From the NCBI GenBank assembly GCA_965224325.1, contig CBDCYT010000008.1, forward strand, positions 7,932 to 71,931: 64,000 bases of DNA, given 5' to 3'. Made by a program: the position numbers and the translations under genes. Below the pieces are notes generated by a model, which was not told the DNA's origin, made no database searches, and was given only the letters and a program-made list of their open reading frames with translations. Positions 1 through 7,551 of the stretch are shown piece after piece; position 1 is the first letter of the stretch; each line of letters begins with the position of its first letter. The stretch is from CBDCMJ01 sp965224325 (lineage in GTDB: Bacteria; Chloroflexota; Dehalococcoidia; Lucifugimonadales; UBA3495).

Positions 1-1830
1 CACGCACCGGATGTTCTGTCCCAACCGCCCCTCCTTGCCGACCGTGTTCATTGCCTCGCGCAGGAGTTCCTGCTCCGATATCTTGTCGGCCTCCTCCCGA
101 TTGCCAGTGCGCTCCTGGCGTTCCCGGCGGAACCGTTCGATCAGGTCGGCAGCGGCGCGGCGGAAATCATCGCTGAGCTTTTCATCGGACTCCAACTGAT
201 GGCTGTCGATCAGCAGGGTGCGCGGAACAGAGTAGCGGTTGTTGTACTCATCGTAGTTTCGGAACAGCGCGAGTCTCCCGTTAACAACCGAGGTCGTGCC
301 ATCCTCGTTGGGGCGCTCGAACCCGGATATATAGTCGTAGACCAGCTTGGACGTGGCGGTGTTATTGCAGACGACGATGAAACAGGGTGGACACGGGGTG
401 CCGTCGGCCTCCCACTCCTTGAAAGTCTTCTCGTAATGGCCGTATAGGGCCTCGAGGGCAGTCTGCAACGGCGTGGGAAGGTCCAGTGGGTCCAGGTCAC
501 CCGATCGGCCCCTTCCCGCGCGAGGCATGTCCCTGCGGATATGTTCCCACAGGTTGCGAAACACCGGCACGTCGGCTCCCGGGATGTTGTCCGCAACAGG
601 AACCCTCGGAAGCTTGACGATGCCGCATTCGATGGCGTCCATCAGCGAGAAGTCGCTGGCGGTCCAAGGGAACAGGGTTCCCTCGGCGTACCCGGAGCCA
701 CGCAGGAAGAAGGGCGTGGCCGACAGGTCCACCACTTGACGTACACCAAGTTTTCTCTTAGTCATTTCCAGCCCGGAGAGCCACACTCGGGCTTCCTCGG
801 TGTTCTGGTCTGCTTCCCGCTTGTCCTCGCCAGTAAGAGGGCCCTCGTCATCTTCTCCGGGCTTTTGGCGATAGCAGTGGTGGCCCTCGTCGTTGAGGAC
901 CATGATATTCTTCAGGCCCATAAGCTCGGGCATCACCCGCTGCATCATCTGGCCTTCGGACTCAACGGTCTCTATGGGTTCGCCCGGACCTTGCAGCAGG
1001 TCCCGCCCGCCGCTGGATATCGACAGTCGCTCCCTGGGGTGGAGGCCGTGATAGTTGGTGATGACTATCTTGGCCCGCTGCAGGTCGCCCAGCATATCGG
1101 TGGGTGCCAGTTCCCGGCTTGCGTAGTAGCTGTCGGGGTCGTTCGGCTGCAGCACCCGCAACCGGTCCCGGATGGTAATTCCGGGCGTGACCACCAGGAA
1201 GCCGCGCGTGAACCTTCGGCTGTTGGGATGTCGCACGGCGTTGATGGTCTGCCACGCGATGATCATGGCCATCACTGTGGTCTTGCCCGCTCCGGTGGCC
1301 AACTTGAGAGCGACCCGCAACAGTTCGGGGTTCGCCTCCAGGCTGGCGCTTTCCAGTCGCTGGAGTGCCATCCTCTCCCCCTGCCCGAGCCGCGGCGCAA
1401 CTTCGGTGAGCCAGATCAGCGTCTCTACGGCTTCGACCTGGCAGAAGAAGGGACGGTAATGGTTGAACCTGTGGTGCCGCCAGTGCTGGAGCAGCAGGGC
1501 CGTCTCCGGCGTAACGCCCCAGTTGTGGGGATCTGGGATGGTTCTCCACTGGTCGACGTACCGGCGAGTCTCGTTGACAGCGGCAGTAACGTCGTACTGC
1601 TGCTCTACCGTGGAAAGACCCTGCCCCTCGTCGAAGACTAGTTGCTGCTGACGTCCTCCGCGGGCCCTGCCCCTCTGCCTCGGCTTGGGAATGGGCGTGA
1701 TGAACTCAGCCCCACGGCGGCTCTCAATGATCTGCTGGGTCGGCTGCCCAGTCTCGTCCAGCTCCCAGTGTTTGTAGGGGTATTCGTACGGGGAGTTCAG
1801 TATCGGCCGGTCGTAGAACGGGTTCTCCAT
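1..1830 (-). CDS. Restriction helicase/nuclease (type III res-like, BPTD_3080-type), 3' end outside window
   Basis: The minus-strand frame is open from an ATG at 1830 to the window edge, giving 610 residues without a stop. The protein starts MENPFYDRPILNSPYEYP, a beginning I recognise from large DEAD-like restriction endonucleases of the BPTD_3080 type. A Walker A motif (ATGAGKTT) lies near residue 180. A DEGH box in the context LNDEGHHCY follows in place of DEAH, then a motif III-like LSATPF. The family uses ATP-driven translocation linked to a C-terminal nuclease; that nuclease would lie beyond position 1. A truncated methylase stub lies just upstream at 1969-2325, so this restriction gene may no longer have its modification partner. 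Family assignment is from memory of homologues; the helicase motifs are seen directly. Confidence 0.8.
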   Translation of the reverse strand, partial: MENPFYDRPILNSPYEYPYKHWELDETGQPTQQIIESRRGAEFITPIPKPRQRGRARGGRQQQLVFDEGQGLSTVEQQYDVTAAVNETRRYVDQWRTIPDPHNWGVTPETALLLQHWRHHRFNHYRPFFCQVEAVETLIWLTEVAPRLGQGERMALQRLESASLEANPELLRVALKLATGAGKTTVMAMIIAWQTINAVRHPNSRRFTRGFLVVTPGITIRDRLRVLQPNDPDSYYASRELAPTDMLGDLQRAKIVITNYHGLHPRERLSISSGGRDLLQGPGEPIETVESEGQMMQRVMPELMGLKNIMVLNDEGHHCYRQKPGEDDEGPLTGEDKREADQNTEEARVWLSGLEMTKRKLGVRQVVDLSATPFFLRGSGYAEGTLFPWTASDFSLMDAIECGIVKLPRVPVADNIPGADVPVFRNLWEHIRRDMPRAGRGRSGDLDPLDLPTPLQTALEALYGHYEKTFKEWEADGTPCPPCFIVVCNNTATSKLVYDYISGFERPNEDGTTSVVNGRLALFRNYDEYNNRYSVPRTLLIDSHQLESDEKLSDDFRRAAADLIERFRRERQERTGNREEADKISEQELLREAMNTVGKEGRLGQNIRCV

Positions 1831-1968
1831 GTCTTGCACCGCTGAGTTGATTGGGCGCCTGAGCCAGAACGCCGTGTGGTCAAATTGCCGACATTAAGTG
1901 TCGACTAACAGGCTTCGGCTCGTCAATCCTCATTCCCTATGCCGAGCCAGGCTCCGCAGCCGAGCCGT

Positions 1969-2325
1969 TTACGCAGTCTCTCTTAAGAGAGTTGCGTTTG
2001 CCCGTGCCACGCTTTTCACCCCCCGCAACCGCTGCGGGGCGAAGACGATATTCAGAGATCGCGGCCCTGGGCGGAGCTGCTTGGGCTGGCCCTTCGACAC
2101 CTGCTTGGCGGCGAAGATGCCGAAATCGGGGTGGTCCGCGCCCTGCTGGGATAGCTGGCTGATGCAGAATACCTTGGGCTTCAGGGATCCGCCCACGGCG
2201 TTCAGCAGGTTGGTCAGCGGGGGATAGTAGGACGTCTCGGCAGTGCCGACGCCTGAGGCCTTGATCTTCCGGAGGTCGTCGAAGTATTCCTCAACGGCCG
2301 CTACCAGTTTGTTGTTGTCGGGCAT
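1969..2325 (-). pseudogene. N-terminal stub of a large N6-adenine DNA methylase
   Basis: The first ~75 residues (YFDDLRKIKASG, ELSYYPxL-like SYYPPLTNLL, LKPKVFC, QQGADHPDFGIFAAKQV) match the N-terminus of ~1000-residue restriction-associated DNA methylases. After KGQPK the sequence stops resembling the family, and it terminates at 118 residues. No catalytic domain (FxGxG, NPPY) follows in any minus-strand frame before the next gene. It sits 138 bp upstream of the restriction helicase gene in the same orientation, as a methylase in such an operon would. I infer a deletion that removed most of the gene. Confidence 0.6.
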
Positions 2326-2411
2326 GTGTCCCCTGCGATCTTGTGTCCCGCGTCAGATTCGGGTGCTCACACCAGTCCCGTCCCGCCGCCGACGATGGGA
2401 CTAAGTATTAA

Positions 2412-2921
2412 CCCGTATACTTCATCGCGAAACAGGAATTGTTTGCTCACTTCATCACCCGAAACGTGTTGAAGGGAGTACACGTGTCCCCCTTCAATCG
2501 CTCCGGGTCGGCGCTGGGAGCGGTCCGTCTCTTGCTCCGCATGCTTGCCGAAGACAAGGCCGTGGTGGTTTTTCCAGAGGGGCATCGGAGTCCTGACCAT
2601 ACGCTGAAGGAAGGGATGGCGGGAGTAGTCTACTTGGCCCTAAAATCGCAAGCGCCCATACTGCCGGTGGGGCTGCACGGCACCGAGAAGATACGGGGCT
2701 GGCGAATGCCCTTCCCGCTGACCCGGTTCACCGCCAACATCGGTCAGCCTTTTACCCTACCGTTGATAGAGGGGCAGCCCAGCAGGGAAGTAATGCACAG
2801 CTTGCTAGCGATCATAATGGGCCGTATCGCGGAACTGCTGCCTGAAGGATACCGCGGGGTTTACTCCGGCCAAGCCGCGCCCGCCCCTCAAGGGGCCGGG
2901 GCAAATACGCTATCCTTCTAA
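2412..2921 (+). pseudogene. 5'-truncated 1-acylglycerol-3-phosphate acyltransferase (plsC-like)
   Basis: The frame opens directly after a TAA at 2409-2411 with the residues VYFIAKQELF, typical of the region after acyltransferase block I. It then carries the block III motif FPEGHRSPD and the block IV region ILPVGLHGTEKI. The essential NHxxxxD block I is absent upstream in this frame, and no good start codon precedes the conserved part (a TTG at 2439 is the only candidate). The full-length enzyme would transfer an acyl chain to lysophosphatidic acid at the membrane. The gene is cut off next to other broken genes, so I read this as a rearrangement remnant. Confidence 0.65.
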
Positions 2922-3345
2922 ATCGGAGTCAGCCTGAATTATCCTCAAGCACGTGGACGCAAGAAGTTTGCCTTGAGATTGACCGAAATCATGACACCGT
3001 AATAGGCCGTGGGCATGGGTCGCGTCGCACTTCACGAAAAGACCCATTGCGGCGAGTCCGATGTAGGAACATATTCGCGCAGACCCATGGCGCGTCGAAC
3101 TGATAAACCGGCGGACTAGGCAAACTTAGGGGCCATCCAGGGCCGCCAGTGGCCTGATTTAGCTACAACAGCGGCTCCCAAAAACCGTGAGAGGCCACTG
3201 GCGGTTGCTGGAAGTTGCACACGTTGTGGGCAAAATGTGGGCGGGTGCTGCAAAACCTCGCTTGGAGCCCTAGCCGAACACGGCGCCTGCCCTGATCCGG
3301 TGAGCGCCGTGTCCACAAAAGGGCCAACAGAGTATTTCGCCGGCT
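2922..3345. other. Gene-free stretch
   Basis: Short open frames on both strands show no recognisable protein. The minus strand continues past the DUF1156 stub, so this may be eroded methylase sequence, but I see no methylase motif in it. Confidence 0.4.
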
Positions 3346-3537
3346 TCAGTGATCTAATGGGTCATCGACCATCTGGGCGAACAGCACAGCCCGCGCCGCT
3401 GCAAGGGGACGCCGCGCCCACCACAGGTGCAGCGTGCTGGGGTGCCCATGCCGGATGGACTTCTCTCGCGCTGACGCCGCGTTGATGGCGTCCAACGGGA
3501 GAGCAACCTCTATGAGCTTCTTGCGGATCGGATTCAT
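3346..3537 (-). pseudogene. N-terminal stub of DUF1156-type adenine DNA methylase
   Basis: The 63 residues (RKKLIEVALPLDAINAAS, REKSIRHGHPSTLHLWWARRP, AAARAVLFAQMVDDP) are the DUF1156 domain that opens ~900-1000-residue adenine-specific methylases. A stop follows PLDH, so the catalytic part is missing. The ATG at 3537 overlaps the stop of the upstream peptidase gene (ATGA), indicating translational coupling and an original operon DUF3883 protein - peptidase - DUF1156 methylase. Confidence 0.7.
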
Positions 3538-4259
3538 TGTCTGTCCTGCTCGGGAGGTAACTTGAAGCCCTTTGGGTTCGCGTCAACCAGTTCAGTCACA
3601 TGGCGAATATCGAAAGCGACGACAAAACCCTGATTCTCTTTGAAGTAGGCTATGGGCTGATTATTAGCGCCGAGTAGGGGCCTTCCATTCGCGTCGACTA
3701 CAGCTTCAACAATCGGGGTGGGGTAATTGGCTACGACACCCGCGACCCGGAGTTCATTACTTTGTTGACTGGTTGGCACGTACACTAACGGCCCTCCGCT
3801 GAACCCCTTGTTGTTGTGTCCATCGACATAGATCCGCGAGGAGTCTCCAACAGTGATAGAACTGACTATGCCCGCCTTGACAAATGGTATGGGAAAGTCG
3901 CGGTTAATTTGTTCTCCTCCCCCGTCCCACCCAAATGGAAATCCTAGGAAATAGACTGGCTGGCCATAGGTTAGTCCAGCTGATGATGATTCAAACGGGT
4001 GTGAGGGCGCAAGACGAACAGGGCACGTCAAGACCGCCACATCAGTTTCGCCTGCACCAATGCCGACAACTTCAACAGAAGTGTTCTTCCATTGTCTTTC
4101 GTGAAAGATCAATACGCTATTTCCGGACGTGATGTTCTCAACGACATGCCGAGCTGTGACCAGGTACTGTTTATTGTCTCGGTCAATGGCAAATGCAGTA
4201 CCGGTTGAATCGCCGAAGCGAATATGAAATGTACGCTGAATTACGTTAGTGGTGATCAC
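3534..4259 (-). CDS. Trypsin-like serine peptidase
   Basis: This 241-residue protein has an apparently complete catalytic triad of the chymotrypsin fold: His38 in VTARHVV, Asp73 in ETDVAVL and Ser154 in GFSGGPLV. No signal peptide is visible, so it probably acts in the cytoplasm. Its start overlaps the end of the DUF3883 fragment (3534-4259 against 4256-4573) and its stop overlaps the DUF1156 stub, so all three belonged to one operon. Cytoplasmic trypsin-like peptidases are found as effectors in several bacterial defence systems; a defence role here is inferred from context. It is the only intact member of the operon. Confidence 0.8.
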   Translation of the reverse strand: MITTNVIQRTFHIRFGDSTGTAFAIDRDNKQYLVTARHVVENITSGNSVLIFHERQWKNTSVEVVGIGAGETDVAVLTCPVRLAPSHPFESSSAGLTYGQPVYFLGFPFGWDGGGEQINRDFPIPFVKAGIVSSITVGDSSRIYVDGHNNKGFSGGPLVYVPTSQQSNELRVAGVVANYPTPIVEAVVDANGRPLLGANNQPIAYFKENQGFVVAFDIRHVTELVDANPKGFKLPPEQDRQ

Positions 4260-4573
4260 GACGGTACCTCAGCACGAGCCAGCAACTCCGGCAGGTCGTA
4301 ATTCACGCTGGTCACGCCAAAGTCTGGTTCACGACGAAATGGCTTGCGGATATAGTGGACACTATCGGTCCAACCATTCTGGAACTCGACTATAGCCAGG
4401 ATGTAGTCGTCCGGCTTGTTGAGCGAGGTAAGCACCTCGTTCTTGGTGACTGTCACCGTTGTTGCGCCTTGAATTCTCCCTTTAACCGACATTCCCCAGA
4501 TCGAACCACCTTTCCTGGATATAGCTCCCGCAGGGATGCTGCCAACTATAATCTCGCATTCCAAGGGCGTCAA
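4256..4573 (-). pseudogene. C-terminal DUF3883 fragment
   Basis: Residues from about 28 on (SVKGRIQGATTVTVTKNEVL, NKPDDYILAIVEF, FRREPDFGVTSVNYDLPELL) match the C-terminal DUF3883 domain, usually found at the end of large helicase or ATPase proteins of restriction-like loci. The first ~27 residues do not look like the family, and the IS1380 element lies directly upstream, so I infer that the insertion removed the 5' part. The stop overlaps the start of the peptidase gene. Confidence 0.6.
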
Positions 4574-6132
4574 ATGCGTCCTGATTCGCTCAAATTCCTC
4601 CTTTCATGGACCAACCACCGTCCTGCCAAGCGTAAAATCTCCAAACCGCTTGTCTACGACCAAGTCTCTTCCTTGGGAAGCCCTTTTGCCCTGTACGACC
4701 CGGTAACCGTAATCAATCCCGACGCTCCTAAAGTGGACTAGCCAGGAGCCAGCCTAAGCCGGCCAATCCGTTCCAGTATCCCGCCTAGCATTTCCCGGTT
4801 CACGAGCACCTCAGCAAGCTGAAACACCAGCCTTCTGGCATGGCGCACCAACCGCCCTCCAGTCTTGATCATCCTGGTTTGAAGGCTAGTCAGCGACCAC
4901 TGTTTCATCTCCTCCGGCACGGCCAGCCTTCTCAAGAAGTTGCCCAGGTTGTAAGCCATTACGAACAGTCCCAGCCTCACCTGGTTGGCCACGAACTTGT
5001 GGCAGGACAACCTGGTCCAGTTCAGGGCGTACTTGCCTTCTTTGATCCATTGCTCCGCCGTGCCCCGGCCATTGTAAAAGCGGACTATCCCTATAGTTGG
5101 ATAGGTCAGATTGGTGACTATGAAGCCCACTCTGGGAAACAGTTCTCCCTGGTGCCACTCCACCTTGGCCACCATTCTTCGGGATACATTCCAACTCTGG
5201 GCCTGGTAGACGAAGTCATGATAGGAGACGATGGGCTTCGGGGAAGGCCACTCCGTAGGCCGTACCAGCAAGTGCGCTATCTCCCGCTGCAACACCTGAT
5301 TGGACCGCAGCCTGATGGCATAGCCGATGCTTCTCGCTTCCAGGTATTCGTATATCTCCGGCTTGGCAAAGGCGGCGTCAGCACGAAACAGCAGCCTGAC
5401 TGCTGCTATCAAGTAACGCTCCACCACCGGATCGAGGACTTCTTGCCAATCATCGGCACTGTGGACGTTGCCTGACCGTAGCTTCGCTGCTTCACAATCC
5501 CCGAACTGGTTGAACAGAAAGAGAGGGTGATAACAGACACACTCGAAGTGGCCGTTGTAGGCTGCTCCCTCCTGCTGGCCGTGCACTGGACTCTCGGAAC
5601 TGTCCATATCCAGGATCACTCGCCGGTGTGGAGTATGAACCATGGCACCCTCCACCCATTGGGAATTCATCCGGGCCAGCCCCTTCAGGTTCTTCTCCTC
5701 GGTCAAGGTCTCCGTCTCAAACCGCCCCATCTCGCTGGTGCTGGCAGCCTTGCGTTCCGAGCCCTGCCATCCCACGACTACTCGCATGGCGGGGTCGTAG
5801 GCTAAACGGTCGGCATCGTTGGTGTCGTCGTAGCCAGCCAGGCGACTGAAGATAGACTGGCGCAGCAGAGGAACCAGGTGGTGGAGGATATTGCGACCAG
5901 TGCGGCGGTCCTGGAGGTAGTCCTCAGCGATTTCGGTAAGGCCCAAGGCATCATCAAACTCTCGAAAAGCAAGAAGACCAGCGTCTGAGGTGATGGTTGA
6001 GCCGTGGAATTCCAGGCGGATTTTGGGGTTGAATTGGAGCCGGAGAGGGGCCTTTTCGCCGTCACCCATGGGGTGCCTCCAGGATGCTTACGCTACCTAT
6101 ATAAAACTCGCCAGGCTATGGGGTAATTATAG
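4546..6132 (-). mobile_element. IS1380-family insertion sequence, approximate extent
   Basis: The element carries one transposase gene. The proposed limits rest on a short inverted match (CTATAAT at 4546-4552, ATTATAG at 6126-6132) that gives a length near 1.59 kb, usual for the family. No target duplication is visible, so the ends are tentative. Confidence 0.45.
4738..6069 (-). CDS. IS1380-family transposase
   Basis: This 443-residue DDE transposase has the family's N-terminal EFHGSTITSDAGLLAFREFD and the first catalytic Asp region VILDMDSSESPVHG. LLFRADAAFA and the C-terminal region NGRGTAEQWIKEGK (catalytic Glu) follow. Length is normal and the frame is intact, so the element may be active. 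It separates the SIR2 operon from the DUF3883 fragment and probably disrupted the latter. Confidence 0.92.
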   Translation of the reverse strand: MGDGEKAPLRLQFNPKIRLEFHGSTITSDAGLLAFREFDDALGLTEIAEDYLQDRRTGRNILHHLVPLLRQSIFSRLAGYDDTNDADRLAYDPAMRVVVGWQGSERKAASTSEMGRFETETLTEEKNLKGLARMNSQWVEGAMVHTPHRRVILDMDSSESPVHGQQEGAAYNGHFECVCYHPLFLFNQFGDCEAAKLRSGNVHSADDWQEVLDPVVERYLIAAVRLLFRADAAFAKPEIYEYLEARSIGYAIRLRSNQVLQREIAHLLVRPTEWPSPKPIVSYHDFVYQAQSWNVSRRMVAKVEWHQGELFPRVGFIVTNLTYPTIGIVRFYNGRGTAEQWIKEGKYALNWTRLSCHKFVANQVRLGLFVMAYNLGNFLRRLAVPEEMKQWSLTSLQTRMIKTGGRLVRHARRLVFQLAEVLVNREMLGGILERIGRLRLAPG

Positions 6133-6204
6133 CCATACCGACGGCCAACGTCTCACAAATGGACAATGGTTTAAAGAATGCCGACGATTTACTCAGAGGG
6201 ATAT

Positions 6205-7116
6205 TCAGCCATATGGGAAATGTGGGATAAATTCGTCGAACCCTGCAATGGTGACCAGTGAGAAGTTATCGTCCAGTTTTTGGGCTAGTTCCTTCACCAT
6301 AGGGGAAAGGGTTTCTTCGGCAGTGCCTTCCAAGATGCACCAGAATATTCCCTGGGGGAATTTCCTCGCATCTTGGGTTCGGTCAATGAGCAAGCTTCGC
6401 ATGATGGAAGGTTCAGCACCTCGGTAGCCGACGACTATTAGAGGATGGTCACGAAGGAGGGGCAGTATCTGCAATGCCAAGTCTTTGTCCAGTTCCTGTA
6501 CTTCTTCCTCCATGATCCGGTCCATGTAGTGATCGGCTTTGCCATGCAGGTGAATCAGCTGCGGGTGCAATGGAGCCGTATTTATTCTGTGCTGTTCGCT
6601 TGGTTCCGAGATGGTTATCAGTGGGCCAGGGCCGAAGGCTGTTTGAAAACGGTCGTCGAAGTTGGGAGTGAGCAAGGTTCGGATGATGCGCTGTTTGACC
6701 AGCCGGACCAACTGGTGGTATCCGCTGCTCGGCTCGGAGACACTGTTGAGCACATGAAGCAGAAACTTCCGCCTTAGTTCTCTTGGCGAGTTGAGGAGGC
6801 GCATTGAGTGCTGGTAACGGTCTTCTACCGCCATGTTCTTTGAGAACCATGTTTGGGACTGGAGGAAGATCTGGACGTCGCTCTCCCGTATCCTTGGGTC
6901 ATCCGTGTTCCAGCCTTTGTTCATAGCGGTAGCCCAGCGTGCTGCCTGGGTGGCCATGTCGTGCGCCATAGGTACGCCTGAAGTTGCCGAGGCCCCTGCC
7001 CCGAACAGAATCACAGGGTCGGTTTCGGCTTCTTTGATTATGGCGGTTAAGTGTTCTGTGCTGATGCGCCGCATCTTGTTATCCTTTTCTGCAGGCGTGC
7101 TCGGATTTGTCGTCAT
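6205..7116 (-). CDS. SIR2-domain protein (candidate NADase defence effector)
   Basis: This 303-residue protein has the NAD-binding loop LFGAGASATSG (residues 37-47), TPNFDD (150-155, corresponding to the TxNxD element) and HLHG (189-192, the catalytic-His region). These are features of SIR2_2-type proteins rather than housekeeping deacetylases; no zinc-binding cysteine tetrad is visible. Related domains in phage-defence proteins (ThsA, DSR, SIR2-HerA) deplete NAD+. The start ATG overlaps the stop of the upstream DUF7689-like gene (TGATG), so it is translationally coupled and last in a three-gene operon with the large R-M protein. Toxicity or NADase activity is inferred. Confidence 0.8.
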   Translation of the reverse strand: MTTNPSTPAEKDNKMRRISTEHLTAIIKEAETDPVILFGAGASATSGVPMAHDMATQAARWATAMNKGWNTDDPRIRESDVQIFLQSQTWFSKNMAVEDRYQHSMRLLNSPRELRRKFLLHVLNSVSEPSSGYHQLVRLVKQRIIRTLLTPNFDDRFQTAFGPGPLITISEPSEQHRINTAPLHPQLIHLHGKADHYMDRIMEEEVQELDKDLALQILPLLRDHPLIVVGYRGAEPSIMRSLLIDRTQDARKFPQGIFWCILEGTAEETLSPMVKELAQKLDDNFSLVTIAGFDEFIPHFPYG

Positions 7117-7547
7117 CAGGTTGCGCTCACCACCCTTCGCATATAGACCATCGGGTTTCCGTACGGCCCACCAGAAAGCGAATCAGGGCTACGGTGCTCG
7201 ATCACTGGCCCTCTGCCCATTTTGCTGCGCCACGCTCCGTTGGGCATTTGAATAGTCGCGTGCTCCCAGGTACCTTGATCCTCGTAGAGGGCAATCTTTT
7301 GGTAGCCTGACTGGGAGGTGCCGTCGTCACATTCCTCGAATCCCAATCCGACAAAAACTTCCTGCAGGCTTTCAATTCGCTCTGACCTTGTCGCATAGGA
7401 TGGCCAGTAGCGTCGGGGGGTATGATCCCACCACTGGCTTGTATCCCCTGCGGCATACGCGATGCAGTTGTACAGGTCTGACGGCGGATCAATTACGGTA
7501 AACCCTTCGTTGCGAAGGTTGGGGAATGACACATTGAGCCATGTCAT
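7116..7547 (-). CDS. DUF7689-like protein in R-M/SIR2 operon
   Basis: From the ATG at 7547 the protein has 143 residues. It contains YNCIAYAAGDTSQWWD, a central FVGLGFEECDDG, KIALYEDQGTWEHATIQMPNGAW and a C-terminal YG motif. These match small cytoplasmic proteins annotated DUF7689. Asn-Cys near the N-terminus and His in the WEHA motif resemble a Cys/His pair as in papain-like folds, but that reading is inference. I chose 7547 because it lies 4 nt after the stop of the large R-M gene and leaves the family N-terminus intact; a longer frame to 7607 would overlap that gene. Its stop overlaps the SIR2 start. Function unknown. Confidence 0.7.
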   Translation of the reverse strand: MTWLNVSFPNLRNEGFTVIDPPSDLYNCIAYAAGDTSQWWDHTPRRYWPSYATRSERIESLQEVFVGLGFEECDDGTSQSGYQKIALYEDQGTWEHATIQMPNGAWRSKMGRGPVIEHRSPDSLSGGPYGNPMVYMRRVVSAT

Positions 7548-7551
7548 CCAC

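Noticed and set aside
541..1641. 366-residue plus-strand frame
   Set aside because: It is antisense to the restriction helicase frame, which has clear Walker A and DExH motifs; the plus frame has no family features.
4840..5475. 211-residue plus-strand frame
   Set aside because: Antisense to the IS1380 transposase; His- and Pro-rich with no conserved motif.
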